Shown: positions 21,409 to 32,507 of the stretch, one piece after another
Numbering within the stretch: the first letter of the stretch is position 1
Layout of the letters: every line of letters starts with the position of its first letter
Source of the DNA: Sphingomonas sp.
GTDB taxonomy: Bacteria; Pseudomonadota; Alphaproteobacteria; Sphingomonadales; Sphingomonadaceae
Direction: 5' to 3'
DNA: 64,000 nucleotides
NCBI GenBank assembly: GCA_017304655.1
Contig: JAFKLY010000002.1
Span: forward strand, 248,001-312,000
Program-made: the position numbers and the translations under genes
Notes under the pieces: generated by a model
What the model saw: only the letters and a program-made list of their open reading frames with translations
What the model was told of the DNA's origin: nothing
Databases searched by the model: none

Positions 21409-21891
21409 ATGAAACTGAACGAACTCAAGGACAATGCAGGCGCCCGCAAGGGCCGGATGCGCGTGGGCCGTGGTATCGGCTCCGGCAAGGGCAAGACCGC
21501 CGGTCGCGGCCAGAAGGGCGCCAAGGCGCGCTCGGGCGTCAGCATCAACGGCTTCGAGGGCGGCCAGATGCCGCTCCACATGCGTCTGCCGAAGCGCGGC
21601 TTCAACAACATCTTCGCCAAGGATTATGCCGAGGTGAACCTGGGCATGGTGCAGAAGGCGATCGACGCCGGCAAGCTGGATGCCAAGGCCGTGATCGACC
21701 AGGCTGCGCTGCGTGCGGCCGGCATTTCGCGCGGTGGCAAGAATGGCGTGCGCCTGCTCGCCAAGGGCGAGCTGACGGCCAAAGTCAGCTTCGCTGTCGC
21801 CGGCGCCTCCAAGGCAGCTGTTGCGGCGGTCGAGAAGGCCGGCGGCAAGGTCGAGCTGCTCGTGAAGGCTGCTGCGGCCGACGCCGAATAA
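21409..21891 (+). CDS. rplO: 50S ribosomal protein L15
   Basis: A 160-residue late-assembly protein of the large subunit. It starts [22 protein letters not shown] and has the glycine-rich [20 protein letters not shown] and the [17 protein letters not shown] signature. ATG 21409 fits the family; an in-frame GTG at 21400 is less likely. It lies downstream of the terminator at 21300, so it may need its own promoter or readthrough. Confidence 0.97.
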   Translation: MKLNELKDNAGARKGRMRVGRGIGSGKGKTAGRGQKGAKARSGVSINGFEGGQMPLHMRLPKRGFNNIFAKDYAEVNLGMVQKAIDAGKLDAKAVIDQAALRAAGISRGGKNGVRLLAKGELTAKVSFAVAGASKAAVAAVEKAGGKVELLVKAAAADAE

Positions 21892-22082
21892 TCCAGAGCC
21901 GGCCAGGCCAATCGCATGATTGCCAGCTTGCATAACCGACCCCTCCTGCCGATATGGGCGGGCGGGGTCGCTTGCATGATGCGTATGCGGCGGCCCATCT
22001 GATATTCGACATCGTCCCGCCCGGCGGCTAAGGATCACGATCCCCGCTCGGGCTTTCATCAAATTCGGGATTGCAAGCGACC

Positions 22083-23450
<1,368 letters not shown>

Positions 23451-23513
23451 GGGCGCAGGCATTGACCGGCCGGGCGCGCCACGAGGCGGCCTGGCATCTG
23501 ACGGGGGAGCGAC

Positions 23514-24161
23514 ATGAACATCATCCTGCTGGGACCGCCCGGCGCCGGCAAGGGCACGCAGGCGCAGACCCTGGTCGCGGAGCGCGGCATGGTCCAGCTC
23601 TCGACCGGCGACATGCTGCGCGCCGCCGTGAAGGCGGGCACGCCCATCGGCCTCAAGGCGAAGGCCGTGATGGAAGCGGGCGAGCTGGTCTCCGACGAGA
23701 TCGTCTCCGGCATCATCGGTGAAGCGCTCGATGCGCTCGCGGCCGATACGGGCGTGATTTTCGACGGCTATCCACGCACCGCGCCGCAGGCGCACAGCCT
23801 CGACACGCTGCTGGCCGACCGTGGCCGCCAGCTCGATCATGTCATCGAGCTGGAAGTCGACGAGGACGCGCTGGTCGACCGGATCACCGGCCGCTTCACC
23901 TGCGCGAGCTGCGGTGAGGGCTATCACGATCGCTACAAGCAGCCCAAGGTCGCCGGAACGTGCGACAAGTGCGGCGGCACCGAGTTCAAGCGTCGTCCTG
24001 ACGACAATGAAGAGACGGTGCGCACCCGCATGGCCGAATATCGCGCCAAGACCGCGCCGATCCTGCCGATCTACGAGGCGCGCGGCATCGTGAGCCGGGT
24101 CGACGGCATGGCGGACATCGCCGTGGTGTCGAAGGCGGTCGCGGCGATTCTCGACGCCTGA
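23514..24161 (+). CDS. adk: Adenylate kinase
   Basis: A 215-residue enzyme that interconverts 2 ADP with ATP and AMP. The P-loop GPPGAGKGTQAQTL, the AMP-binding LSTGDMLRAAV and the DGYPRT motif are present. The LID domain is the zinc form, with four cysteines in CASCGEGYH and CDKCGG. Length is normal. It is the last spc gene here; in related genomes rpsM follows, but here two polysaccharide genes intervene. Confidence 0.97.
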   Translation: MNIILLGPPGAGKGTQAQTLVAERGMVQLSTGDMLRAAVKAGTPIGLKAKAVMEAGELVSDEIVSGIIGEALDALAADTGVIFDGYPRTAPQAHSLDTLLADRGRQLDHVIELEVDEDALVDRITGRFTCASCGEGYHDRYKQPKVAGTCDKCGGTEFKRRPDDNEETVRTRMAEYRAKTAPILPIYEARGIVSRVDGMADIAVVSKAVAAILDA

Positions 24162-24168
24162 TCCGGCC

Positions 24169-24200
24169 TGCCTCTCTTCCGCCCGGCGGGAGAGAGGGCA
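24169..24200 (+). terminator. Candidate hairpin terminator after adk
   Basis: TGCCTCTCTTCCGCC and GGCGGGAGAGAGGGCA form a long stem with one wobble and one bulge, a few bases after the adk stop. There is no T-run after it, so it may act as an mRNA end-stabiliser or weak terminator. The rest of the gap to 24403 holds nothing that I recognise. Confidence 0.4.
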
Positions 24201-24403
24201 CCGATCCTCCGCTGCCGTCAGCCCCCTATGCCTTGTTAACCCCGGGATGCTATGCCGCCCGGGCATGGCCAACAGCAGCGCATCGTCCGAAATCCGATTG
24301 AACGTGCCGGAAGCCCTGCGCTGCAGTTGCACGCGGCGGGGCGTGGCGCGACTTTGTGCAGCGCGACGGGCCATCGGATGAAGGGCGAGCACGAAGCGAC
24401 GTC

Positions 24404-25690
24404 ATGACGATAGCATCGGACACCACTATCGCGACCATGTCGATGAAGAGCGCGCGCCGCGAAGGAACGGCGCGAGCGTCGGACGCTGCTGGCTCGCTGC
24501 TGCTTGTCCTGCCGCTGGTGGTTCATCAGCAGGACGGACGCATCTTCATCGAAAACCAGGCCGGCAATGGCCTTGGTCAGTGGCTCCGCCATTTCGAGCG
24601 CATGACGCTGGCCGTGCCGCTGCAAGAGGGGCCACCACCCTCGGGGAGCGTGGCAATCGACAGCCTCGGTCTTGGCGAGCGGCTCGCCATCGAACTGTTG
24701 CCGGAAGCCTGGACCGCGCTCCGCTTCCTGCGCTGCTATCCGGCCGTTCGGCGCCGCCTCGGGCAACTGATCGACGCGCATGACTATCTGCAATTCGCCA
24801 TCGGCGGTGCCTGGGGCGACTGGTCGGCTATCGGCGCACTGATCGCCGCGCGGCGCGGGCGCAAGGCCTCGGTCTGGACAGACCGGGTGGAATCGCAAGT
24901 GATGCGGATTGACGCGCGCCGCTTCAAAGGCGTCCGGCGGATGCAGCGTCTCTTCAATGCCTGGCTCGCGCATCATCTGGAACGGCGCGTGATCCGGCGC
25001 ACGACGCTGGGGCTTTTCCATGGCAAGGATTGCTACACCGCCTATCAGGCGTTCAGCCCGAACCCGTTTCTGGTGCACGACATTCATCTCAAGCCGTCGG
25101 ATCGCATCCCTGAGGAACGGTTGGCGAGCAAGATCGCGACCGCGTCGGAAGGGCCGCTCGATCTCATCTATGTCGGCCGGCTGCACCCTGACAAAGGCGT
25201 GATGGACTGGATCGAGACGCTGCGCATGGTCGGCGAGGCGGGCGTGCCGTTCCGGGCGCGCTGGTTCGGCGCCGGGCCGCAGCAGGATGAGGCCCGCGCC
25301 CGGGTGGAAGCGCTGGGCCTCGCGGACCGTGTGACGTTCCCCGGGCTGATTGTCGATCGGCCGCAATTGCTCGACCATCTGCGGGCGGCCCACGTCATGC
25401 TCTTCTGTCACCTGACGCCGGAATCGCCGCGCAATCTCATCGAGGCGCTGGTCTCCGGAACGCCGATCGTCGGTTATGGCTCGGCCTATTCGGAGGATCT
25501 GGTCTCCGCACATGGCGGGGGAGTGCTGACGGCGATGGACCCGCGCCTGCTCGCGGACGAAGTGATCCGCCTGGCAAAGGACCGGACCGCTTTGGCTGAT
25601 CTCATCGGGCGGGCCGCGCAGGACGGACAACATATGAATGACGAGGCCGTCTTCGCGCACCGCAGCGAATTGATGATCCGCCACAGCTAA
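24404..25690 (+). CDS. Glycosyltransferase, GT4-like
   Basis: A 428-residue GT-B fold enzyme. The C-terminal half is clear: LIYVGRLHPDKGVMDWIETL, then RVTFPGLI, and the donor-binding PESPRNLIEALVSGTPIVGYGS with the E-x7-E-like acidic pair. The N-terminal half is poorly conserved and includes HGKDCYTAYQAFSPNPFLVHD. It likely adds a sugar to a lipid-linked saccharide in the cytoplasm. It lies tail-to-tail with a Wzx-like flippase gene. The start is unsure: ATG 24404 is chosen, but GTG 24356 and ATG 24437 are possible, and none has a strong ribosome site. Confidence 0.8.
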   Translation: MTIASDTTIATMSMKSARREGTARASDAAGSLLLVLPLVVHQQDGRIFIENQAGNGLGQWLRHFERMTLAVPLQEGPPPSGSVAIDSLGLGERLAIELLPEAWTALRFLRCYPAVRRRLGQLIDAHDYLQFAIGGAWGDWSAIGALIAARRGRKASVWTDRVESQVMRIDARRFKGVRRMQRLFNAWLAHHLERRVIRRTTLGLFHGKDCYTAYQAFSPNPFLVHDIHLKPSDRIPEERLASKIATASEGPLDLIYVGRLHPDKGVMDWIETLRMVGEAGVPFRARWFGAGPQQDEARARVEALGLADRVTFPGLIVDRPQLLDHLRAAHVMLFCHLTPESPRNLIEALVSGTPIVGYGSAYSEDLVSAHGGGVLTAMDPRLLADEVIRLAKDRTALADLIGRAAQDGQHMNDEAVFAHRSELMIRHS

Positions 25691-25735
25691 GCAAAAGCGC
25701 CCGCTCCGTCGCGGAGGAGGGTTCAGCCTCGGCTT

Positions 25736-27232
25736 CTATTGGCGTGCGCGCCGCCGTGCGAAGCCTTGCAGGATGCTGCTCACTTCCCGCTCGGGGCCGT
25801 CCGGCCGCCCGGCGAGATGCCAGATGGCGGCGTGGCTCATGACATAGAGCGCGCCGCCGAGCGCGATGCTCGTCAGGAGCGCTGCGAGATGCGACATCGC
25901 TTCGAATGCTGCGAGTTCCTTGAAGGCAAGCAGGCCAAGGGTCATGGCGCCCAGCGCGGCGATCGACCGGGAGGAGCCCGCCAGCTGATCGCGCACCGGA
26001 ACATGGGCAACGTCCCGCGCGAGTGTCAGGAACAGACCGACACCGACCAGCATGGACAGGGTGCGCGCTGCCAGCACGCCCTCGATGCCGAACATCAGCA
26101 GCCCGATGATGATCGCGGGGGTACGACAGGCAAAGGTCAGGACATCGCGGCGGAACAGCGCGCGCGTCTGGCCCATCGCCATAGCCAGCGGCCGCACCGG
26201 AATGATCAGATTCTCGAAGGCCAGCGCAACGGCGATCACCTGAATGATCGGAATGATCGGCGCCCATTTCCCGCCGAGAAAGCCGAGGACGAAATCGTCC
26301 GCCACGAGCGCGAGCCCGACGCCGGCCGGAGCGCAGATGGCGAACATGAGCGACTGGATGCGCTTGAAGCCCGAAATGAGCCGTTGGGGATCGTCCTTCA
26401 CCAGCGTGAGCCCGGGGAAGAGGAGGTGGATCATCGATCCGCCGATCTCCCGACTGGGCAGGGCTGCCTTGTCGTCGCCATAGCTGTAATAGCCGACGGC
26501 GCGCTGGCCGAGCAGGGCGCCGATCAGCAGCGTGTCGATTCGCAGATTGATGGTGTTGAGCATCGAACTGAGCGTCACCCAGACCGAAAAGGACCAGATG
26601 TCCCGCACCCGCCGCGTCGAGAGGCGTGGCCTGTAGGGGGCGTACAGGTACGTGATGATGACGCTGAGCAGCTGGAGAACGGTGATCGGGATGACAATCG
26701 CCCAATAGCTCCGGTAGAAATAGGCAATCGGGATCGCGACCAGAAACGAGGTAATGCGGCTCGCTGCTTCCATCACGAAGGCCGGCTTGAACGAGAGATG
26801 CTTCTGCATCAGCGGCCAGCGCGCGCTGTAAAAGCCGGAGATCAGCGCGTTCAACGCCATCAGCAGCAGGATGGGGATGAGGCGCGTATCGTTGTAAATG
26901 GCCGCTGCCGGCCAGGTAATGATCAGCAGCACCACGCACAGCATCACACCGCGTGCGAGGCCGAGCGTGAACGCGCTGTGGAAATGGTCGTCCTCCAGAT
27001 TGTCGGTCTGGATCAGCGCCTCGGCAATCGGCAGCTGTGTCAGCGCGACGATCACGGCGTTGAGGCCGGTCGCCAGTGCCACCAGGCCGAAATCCTCCGG
27101 CATGAGCAGCCGCGCCAGGATGATCGAGGACGCGAAGGTCAGGAGATTGACGATGATCCGGGCTGCGGCAAACCAGGCAAAGCCCTTGATCAGTCTGTTC
27201 TTCACCGATGTCGTCGGTGCGGCTGCGTCCAT
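25736..27232 (-). CDS. Lipopolysaccharide/exopolysaccharide flippase, Wzx/MOP superfamily
   Basis: A 498-residue polytopic membrane protein with about 12 to 14 hydrophobic helices. The N-terminus NRLIKGFAWFAAARIIVNLLTF and the motif LARLLMPEDFGLVALATG are typical of polysaccharide transport (RfbX/WzxC-like) proteins, as is VGYYSYGDDKAALPSREIG near residue 245. It probably moves lipid-linked saccharide units across the inner membrane. ATG 27232 is preferred to the TTG at 27238. It is convergent with the glycosyltransferase (45-base gap) and divergent from rpsM, so it breaks the usual adk-rpsM order. Confidence 0.88.
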   Translation of the reverse strand: MDAAAPTTSVKNRLIKGFAWFAAARIIVNLLTFASSIILARLLMPEDFGLVALATGLNAVIVALTQLPIAEALIQTDNLEDDHFHSAFTLGLARGVMLCVVLLIITWPAAAIYNDTRLIPILLLMALNALISGFYSARWPLMQKHLSFKPAFVMEAASRITSFLVAIPIAYFYRSYWAIVIPITVLQLLSVIITYLYAPYRPRLSTRRVRDIWSFSVWVTLSSMLNTINLRIDTLLIGALLGQRAVGYYSYGDDKAALPSREIGGSMIHLLFPGLTLVKDDPQRLISGFKRIQSLMFAICAPAGVGLALVADDFVLGFLGGKWAPIIPIIQVIAVALAFENLIIPVRPLAMAMGQTRALFRRDVLTFACRTPAIIIGLLMFGIEGVLAARTLSMLVGVGLFLTLARDVAHVPVRDQLAGSSRSIAALGAMTLGLLAFKELAAFEAMSHLAALLTSIALGGALYVMSHAAIWHLAGRPDGPEREVSSILQGFARRRARQ

Positions 27233-27393
27233 CGTCAAAGCGTCTTTCGGCTGGAGCTTCTGTCAAGCAAGGTACAGGCGGCCTTTACCAGCAAAAAAGT
27301 CAGCTATTCGTTACGATCGCGGGGGTCATAGAGGGGTTGCAGGGCTTTTCCTACAGATTATATGTCGTGCCCCGGGCGGGTGCGTGCCGGCCA

Positions 27394-27553
27394 TTGACAG
27401 TTCGGCCGACTCACGCTAACGCCCGCCGATCCCGAGACGCTTGGTCAAACGGCAGCGCGTGCAGGCGCCCGCCGTCCTTTTTGCGTCCTGGGTGGTAACG
27501 CGACGAGATAGGGCGTCCGCCACAGCGCCCTGTGGAGCAGGAGAACTTACGAT
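27394..27553 (+). promoter_or_regulatory. Candidate alpha-operon promoter and leader
   Basis: TTGACA at 27394-27399 and TAACGC at 27417-27422, spaced by 17 bases, precede rpsM. They would give a leader of about 125 nucleotides, with a GGAGCAGGAG ribosome region at its end. The 321-base gap between the flippase start and rpsM (27233-27553) has no gene that I can support. The -10 box is not ideal. Confidence 0.45.
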
Positions 27554-27922
27554 ATGGCACGTATTGCGGGCGTTAACATCCCGACCAACAAGCGCGTAAT
27601 CATCGCGCTCACTTATATCCATGGCATTGGCGCCAAGACTGCGGTCGACATCGCCGACAAGCTGGGCATCGACCACAGCCGCCGCGTTCAGGACCTGAGC
27701 GATGCGGAAGTGCTGCAGATCCGCGAGACGATCGACGCCAGCCACACCGTCGAGGGCGACCTGCGTCGCGAGACCGCGATGAACATCAAGCGGCTCATGG
27801 ACCTGGCCTGCTATCGCGGCCTGCGTCATCGCAAGGGCCTCCCGGTCCGCGGTCAGCGCACGCACACCAATGCGCGCACCCGCAAGGGCAAGGCCAAGCC
27901 GATCGCCGGCAAGAAGAAGTAA
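27554..27922 (+). CDS. rpsM: 30S ribosomal protein S13
   Basis: A 122-residue protein of the 30S head that bridges to the 50S subunit and contacts P-site tRNA. It starts [26 protein letters not shown] and has the C-terminal signature [25 protein letters not shown]. Length is normal. It is first in the alpha operon and, here, has no ribosomal gene directly upstream on its strand. Confidence 0.98.
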   Translation: MARIAGVNIPTNKRVIIALTYIHGIGAKTAVDIADKLGIDHSRRVQDLSDAEVLQIRETIDASHTVEGDLRRETAMNIKRLMDLACYRGLRHRKGLPVRGQRTHTNARTRKGKAKPIAGKKK

Positions 27923-28004
27923 GCGCTTCTTCTCCAGCAGGGGCTGGATGCCGCAATGGCGCCGCCCCGGTTAGCACCAGCAGTTTCGAGTAGGATATAC
28001 GTAG

Positions 28005-28394
28005 ATGGCACGGGAACCCCAGCGGCTTCGCAGGCGCGAGCGCAAGAACATCTCGGCCGGCGTCGCACATGTGAACGCCAGCTTCAACAACACCATGGTC
28101 ACCATCACCGACGCCCAGGGCAATGCGATCAGCTGGTCCTCGGCCGGCATGATGGGCTTCAAGGGCTCGCGCAAGTCGACCCCTTATGCGGCGCAGGTCT
28201 GCGCCGAGGACGCTGGCCGCAAGGCTGCCGAGCACGGCGTCCGCACCCTTGAGGTGGAAGTGAAGGGTCCCGGATCAGGCCGTGAGTCGGCGCTGCGCGC
28301 GCTGCAGGCGGTGGGCTTCACCATCACCTCGATCCGCGACGTGACGCCGATCCCGCACAATGGCGTTCGTCCGAGCAAGCGCCGCCGCGTCTGA
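28005..28394 (+). CDS. rpsK: 30S ribosomal protein S11
   Basis: A 129-residue protein of the 30S platform. Canonical parts: [56 protein letters not shown] and the end [23 protein letters not shown]. It follows rpsM by 82 bases and precedes rpoA by 124; the latter gap shows no clear terminator. Confidence 0.98.
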   Translation: MAREPQRLRRRERKNISAGVAHVNASFNNTMVTITDAQGNAISWSSAGMMGFKGSRKSTPYAAQVCAEDAGRKAAEHGVRTLEVEVKGPGSGRESALRALQAVGFTITSIRDVTPIPHNGVRPSKRRRV

Positions 28395-28518
28395 CGGGAC
28401 CGAAGGGCCGGGGCGGGTCCCACGAAACCGCCCCACCGTCCGTTCGTTTTGTATGGTTTGAAACCGGACACGCTGCTCATCTCTTCCGGCTTTCAAGCCC
28501 AACTCCCAGGGGAAATAC

Positions 28519-29583
28519 ATGACTGTCAACATCAAGAACTGGCAGGAATTGAAGAAGCCCAACGGCCTGGAGATCAAGGCCAGTGGCGACCCGAAGCGTC
28601 GCGCGACCTTCGTCGCCGAACCGCTTGAGCGCGGCTTTGGCCTCACGCTGGGCAATGCCCTGCGCCGCGTGCTGCTCTCCTCGCTGCAGGGAGCCGCTGT
28701 CACGGCAATCAAGATCGAGAACGTCCTGCACGAGTTCTCCAGCCTCGCCGGCGTGCGCGAGGATGTGACCGACATCGTGCTCAACGTGAAGCAGATTGCG
28801 CTCAAGATGGAAGGCGACGGTCCGCGTCGTCTCCAGCTCAGCGCCACTGGCCCGACCGAAGTGAAGGCCGGCGACATCGCGGTGACCGGCGATATCGCCG
28901 TCATGAACCCCGATCTGGTGATCTGCCATCTGGACGAAGGCGCCAGCTTCAACATGGAGCTGACGGTGGACAGCGGCAAGGGCTATGTCCCCGCCGTGAA
29001 CAACCGCCCGGCCGACGCGCCGATCGGCCTCATCCCGGTCGATGCGCTCTATTCGCCCGTGCGTCAGGTCGCCTACAAGGTCGAGAACGCCCGTATCGGC
29101 CAGGAGCTGGACTATGACCGCCTCAACCTGACGGTCGAGACGGACGGCACTGTGAGCCCCGAGGACGCCGTGGCTTATGCCGCGCGCATCCTGCAGGACC
29201 AGCTGCAGCTCTTCGTCCACTTCGAGGATGCGCTGCCGAGCGCCATGCCGTCGAGCGGCGCCGGTGCCGGCGCTTCGTCCGAGGAAGGCGAAGGCGACAC
29301 CAACCAGATCAACCGCTACCTGCTCAAGAAGGTGGACGAGCTGGAGCTGTCGGTCCGTTCGGCGAACTGCCTCAAGAACGACAACATCATCTACATTGGC
29401 GACCTCGTTCAGAAGACCGAGGCCGAGATGCTCCGCACGCCGAACTTCGGCCGCAAGTCGCTCAACGAGATCAAGGAAGTCCTGAGCTCGATGGGCCTGC
29501 GCCTCGGCATGGATATCCCCGGCTGGCCGCCGGAGAATATCGAGGAGATCGCCAAGAAGCTCGAGCAGGAACTGCTGGGCTAA
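28519..29583 (+). CDS. rpoA: DNA-directed RNA polymerase subunit alpha
   Basis: A 354-residue subunit that nucleates polymerase assembly and contacts promoters and activators. The N-terminal domain shows [29 protein letters not shown] flexible acidic, Gly/Ser linker near residues 245-265 leads to the C-terminal domain [23 protein letters not shown] with the UP-element-binding arginine, and [14 protein letters not shown]. It is about 25 residues longer than the E. coli protein, largely at the C-terminal end. A GGGGAAA site lies just before ATG 28519. Confidence 0.98.
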   Translation: MTVNIKNWQELKKPNGLEIKASGDPKRRATFVAEPLERGFGLTLGNALRRVLLSSLQGAAVTAIKIENVLHEFSSLAGVREDVTDIVLNVKQIALKMEGDGPRRLQLSATGPTEVKAGDIAVTGDIAVMNPDLVICHLDEGASFNMELTVDSGKGYVPAVNNRPADAPIGLIPVDALYSPVRQVAYKVENARIGQELDYDRLNLTVETDGTVSPEDAVAYAARILQDQLQLFVHFEDALPSAMPSSGAGAGASSEEGEGDTNQINRYLLKKVDELELSVRSANCLKNDNIIYIGDLVQKTEAEMLRTPNFGRKSLNEIKEVLSSMGLRLGMDIPGWPPENIEEIAKKLEQELLG

Positions 29584-29594
29584 GGAATCGCGCT

Positions 29595-29662
29595 GTGCGG
29601 GTCGGGTTCTTCCCGGCCCGCGCGTCGCAAAAGGGGTCTTGGCAGTGCCCCGCTTCACTGCC
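29595..29662 (+). promoter_or_regulatory. Two hairpins in the rpoA-rplQ gap
   Basis: A 12-base stem (29595-29606 with 29612-29623, two G-U wobbles, five-base loop TTCTT) is followed by a perfect GGCAGTG/CACTGCC hairpin (29641-29662). No T-run follows, so they look like RNA control or stability elements rather than terminators. They sit 50 to 117 bases before rplQ. Confidence 0.4.
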
Positions 29663-29711
29663 TGGTACGGGGTTCCGTCAGACGGCCCCATAACGAACGA
29701 AGGAAACGACT

Positions 29712-30137
29712 ATGCGTCATAAACATGGCGGCCGTAAGCTGCAGCGCACCTCGGGCCATCGCGCTGCCCTGTTCCGCAACATGGCGGCGGCGCTCATCAA
29801 GCATGAGCAGATCATGACCACGCTGCCCAAGGCCAAGGAACTGCGCCCCTATGTCGAGAAGCTGATCACGCTGGCCAAGCGTGGCGGCCTTTCCAACCGT
29901 CGTCTGGCGCATGCCCGCCTGCTCGACGATGCGCAGCTCACCAAGCTGTTCGAGGTGCTCGCCGCGCGCTATGCGGACCGCAACGGCGGCTACACCCGCA
30001 TCATCAAGGCCGGCATCCGCGCGTCCGACGCGGTGCAGATGGCGATCATCGAATTCGTCGACCGCGACGTGAGCGCCAAGGGCCAGGATAGCGGCCCGGT
30101 GCAGACCGCGGACGAGGACGAGCTGGAAGCCGCCTGA
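29712..30137 (+). CDS. rplQ: 50S ribosomal protein L17
   Basis: A 141-residue 23S rRNA-binding protein near the tunnel exit. It starts [24 protein letters not shown] and carries [27 protein letters not shown] and [28 protein letters not shown]. The acidic C-terminal tail is somewhat long, as in relatives. It is the last alpha-operon gene and is followed by a clear terminator. Confidence 0.97.
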   Translation: MRHKHGGRKLQRTSGHRAALFRNMAAALIKHEQIMTTLPKAKELRPYVEKLITLAKRGGLSNRRLAHARLLDDAQLTKLFEVLAARYADRNGGYTRIIKAGIRASDAVQMAIIEFVDRDVSAKGQDSGPVQTADEDELEAA

Positions 30138-30167
30138 GGCGACTGACTCCATCCAGGGATTTTGAGG

Positions 30168-30200
30168 AACCCCGCTGGCGCTGCCGGCGGGGTTTCTTCT
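30168..30200 (+). terminator. Alpha operon terminator
   Basis: AACCCCGC (30168-30175) pairs with GCGGGGTT (30187-30194), with an inner GGC/GCC pair, followed by TCTTCTT. It lies 30 bases after rplQ. Confidence 0.8.
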
Positions 30201-30296
30201 TGTGCCTGCCATGCGCGCGAGCCGGGCTTGGCGCTTGAAAAGTCACGGCGCGGGAATAGGTTGGCGGCAGACCAGACCCAGAAAGAGTTCCCGTTC

Positions 30297-32507
30297 ATGT
30301 CGCGTTCGCGTCTCCCCCAGTCTCTCCTCGCCTCCGTTTCCACCGCGCTGCTCGGGGCAGGGACGCTCGCGCCAGCCGCAGCGGCGGACAATGCCATTTC
30401 CACGGCCAGCGCCGTTGCTGACAAGGGAGCCAAGCCCATGATGCCCAGCTATCCAGCAACCCGTCGTCTGGATCTGGTCGAGACGCAGTTCGGCGTGCCG
30501 GTGGCCGATCCCTATCGCTGGCTGGAAGCGGACGTGCGATCCGACAAGGACGTGCAGGCCTGGGTCGAGGCGGAGAATGCGACGACGAAGCACTATCTCC
30601 AGACCCTGCCGGGCCGCGACATCCTGCGCGCGCGCATGGCGCAACTCTATGATTACGAGCGCTACGGAACGCCGCGAAAGGCAGGCACGCGCTATTTCTA
30701 CACGCGCAACAGCGGCCTGCAGAACCAGTCGCCGCTCTATGTGCGCGATGGCCTGACCGGCGACCAGCGGCTGCTGCTCGATCCCAACAGCTTTGCGGAG
30801 GATGGCGCGACGGCGCTGGCCGAATGGCTGCCGTCCGAGGATGGGCGCTATCTGCTCTATTCGGTGCAGGATGGCGGGACCGACTGGCGCATCCTGCGCG
30901 TGGTCGACGTCGACAGCGGCAAGACGCTCGACGACCGGATCGAGTGGGTCAAATATTCCGACCTCTCCTGGAGCCATGACGGCAGTGGCTTCTATTATTC
31001 GCGCTTCGCCCCGCCGGCCGATGGCAGCAAGTTCCAGTCCATCGTCGAGAACCAGCAGATCTGGTTCCACAAGATCGGCACGCCGCAATCGGCCGACCGG
31101 CGGATCTACGCGACGCCCGACCGACCGAAGCTGGGCCACACCGCCGAAGTGACCGACGACGGGCGCTGGCTGCTCATCACATCGAGCCAGGGAACGGACG
31201 AGCGCTACGAGCTGACGCTCATCTCGCTCGAGAAGGCCAAGGCGCGGCCGGTGCGGCTGGTGAAGGGGCTGGACTATGAGTGGCAGCTGATCGGCAATGT
31301 CGGCGACACGCTCTATTTCCGCACCAATGCCGGCGCGCCGCGTGGCCGGCTGGTGACGCTCGAGGCCCGCCGCCCCAGCCTGCCGCCCAAGGAGATCGTC
31401 GCCGAGCGCCAGCAGACGCTTGTCGGCGCCTCGATGATCGGCAGCCGCATCGTGCTTGCCTATCTCTCCGACGCGCGGACGGTGGCGGAGCTGGTCGATC
31501 TCAAGGGCGTGGACAAGGGGGATGTGCCGCTGCCCGGCATCGGCACGGCGGCCGGCTTTGGCGGCAAGGGCGGCGATCCGGAAACCTTCTTCTCCTTCTC
31601 CTCCTTCACGGCGCCGCCGGTCGTCTATCGTTTCAATGTCGAGACGGGTGAGACCAGCGTGTTCGCGCAGGCCCGGCTGGCGTTCGACCCGGCCAATTAT
31701 GTGACGGAACAGGTCTTCTATCCCTCGAAGGATGGCACGCAGATCCCGATGTTCATCGTGCGACGCAAGGACGTCGCGGCGGCGGGCAAGCCGGCGCCGA
31801 CGCTGCTGTATGGCTATGGCGGGTTCAACGTCTCGCAGACGCCGGGCTTCTCGCCCACGCGCCTGGCCTGGGTGGAGCAGGGCGGCGTGCTCGCCATCGC
31901 CAATCTTCGCGGCGGCGGCGAATATGGCAAGGCCTGGCATGATGCCGGCCGCCTCTCCAACAAGCAGAATGTGTTCGACGATTTCATTGCCGCCGGCGAG
32001 TATCTGAAGGCGCAAGGCTATACCGGGCCGGATCAGCTTGCGATCGAAGGGCGCTCGAATGGCGGCCTGCTGGTCGGCGCGGTGGTCAATCAGCGGCCGG
32101 ACCTGTTTGCCGCCGCGCTGCCGGGCGTGGGCGTGATGGACATGCTGCGCTTCGACCGGTTCACGGCGGGGCGCTACTGGGTGGATGATTATGGTCACCC
32201 CGACCAGGAGCCGGATTTCCGTAACCTGCTCTCCTACTCGCCTTATCACAACATCCGCGAGGGGCAGGCCTATCCGGCAATCCTGGTGACGACGGCCGAT
32301 ACCGACGACCGGGTGGTGCCCGGCCACAGTTTCAAATATACTGCTGCGATCCAGCATGCCGACCTCGGCCCCAAGCCGCGGCTCATCCGCATCGAGACGC
32401 GCGCGGGCCATGGCTCGGGCAAGCCGACCGACAAGATCATCGACGAGTTTGCCGACATGTACAGCTTCATCGCGCAGTGGACCGGGCTCAAGGTGTCGGC
32501 AAAATGA
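30297..32507 (+). CDS. Exported prolyl oligopeptidase family serine peptidase (S9A)
   Basis: A 736-residue peptidase. A signal peptide is visible (MSRSRLPQSLLASVST, cleaved probably after TLAPAAA), so it acts in the periplasm. A seven-bladed propeller region (about residues 110-450) precedes the hydrolase domain, where the triad can be read: Ser in GRSNGGLLVG, Asp in TADTDDRVVPGHSF and His in ETRAGHGSGKPT. It cuts short proline-containing peptides. Start ATG 30297 gives the signal peptide; earlier in-frame codons do not. Its stop overlaps the next gene (ATGA), which suggests coupling. Confidence 0.93.
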   Translation: MSRSRLPQSLLASVSTALLGAGTLAPAAAADNAISTASAVADKGAKPMMPSYPATRRLDLVETQFGVPVADPYRWLEADVRSDKDVQAWVEAENATTKHYLQTLPGRDILRARMAQLYDYERYGTPRKAGTRYFYTRNSGLQNQSPLYVRDGLTGDQRLLLDPNSFAEDGATALAEWLPSEDGRYLLYSVQDGGTDWRILRVVDVDSGKTLDDRIEWVKYSDLSWSHDGSGFYYSRFAPPADGSKFQSIVENQQIWFHKIGTPQSADRRIYATPDRPKLGHTAEVTDDGRWLLITSSQGTDERYELTLISLEKAKARPVRLVKGLDYEWQLIGNVGDTLYFRTNAGAPRGRLVTLEARRPSLPPKEIVAERQQTLVGASMIGSRIVLAYLSDARTVAELVDLKGVDKGDVPLPGIGTAAGFGGKGGDPETFFSFSSFTAPPVVYRFNVETGETSVFAQARLAFDPANYVTEQVFYPSKDGTQIPMFIVRRKDVAAAGKPAPTLLYGYGGFNVSQTPGFSPTRLAWVEQGGVLAIANLRGGGEYGKAWHDAGRLSNKQNVFDDFIAAGEYLKAQGYTGPDQLAIEGRSNGGLLVGAVVNQRPDLFAAALPGVGVMDMLRFDRFTAGRYWVDDYGHPDQEPDFRNLLSYSPYHNIREGQAYPAILVTTADTDDRVVPGHSFKYTAAIQHADLGPKPRLIRIETRAGHGSGKPTDKIIDEFADMYSFIAQWTGLKVSAK

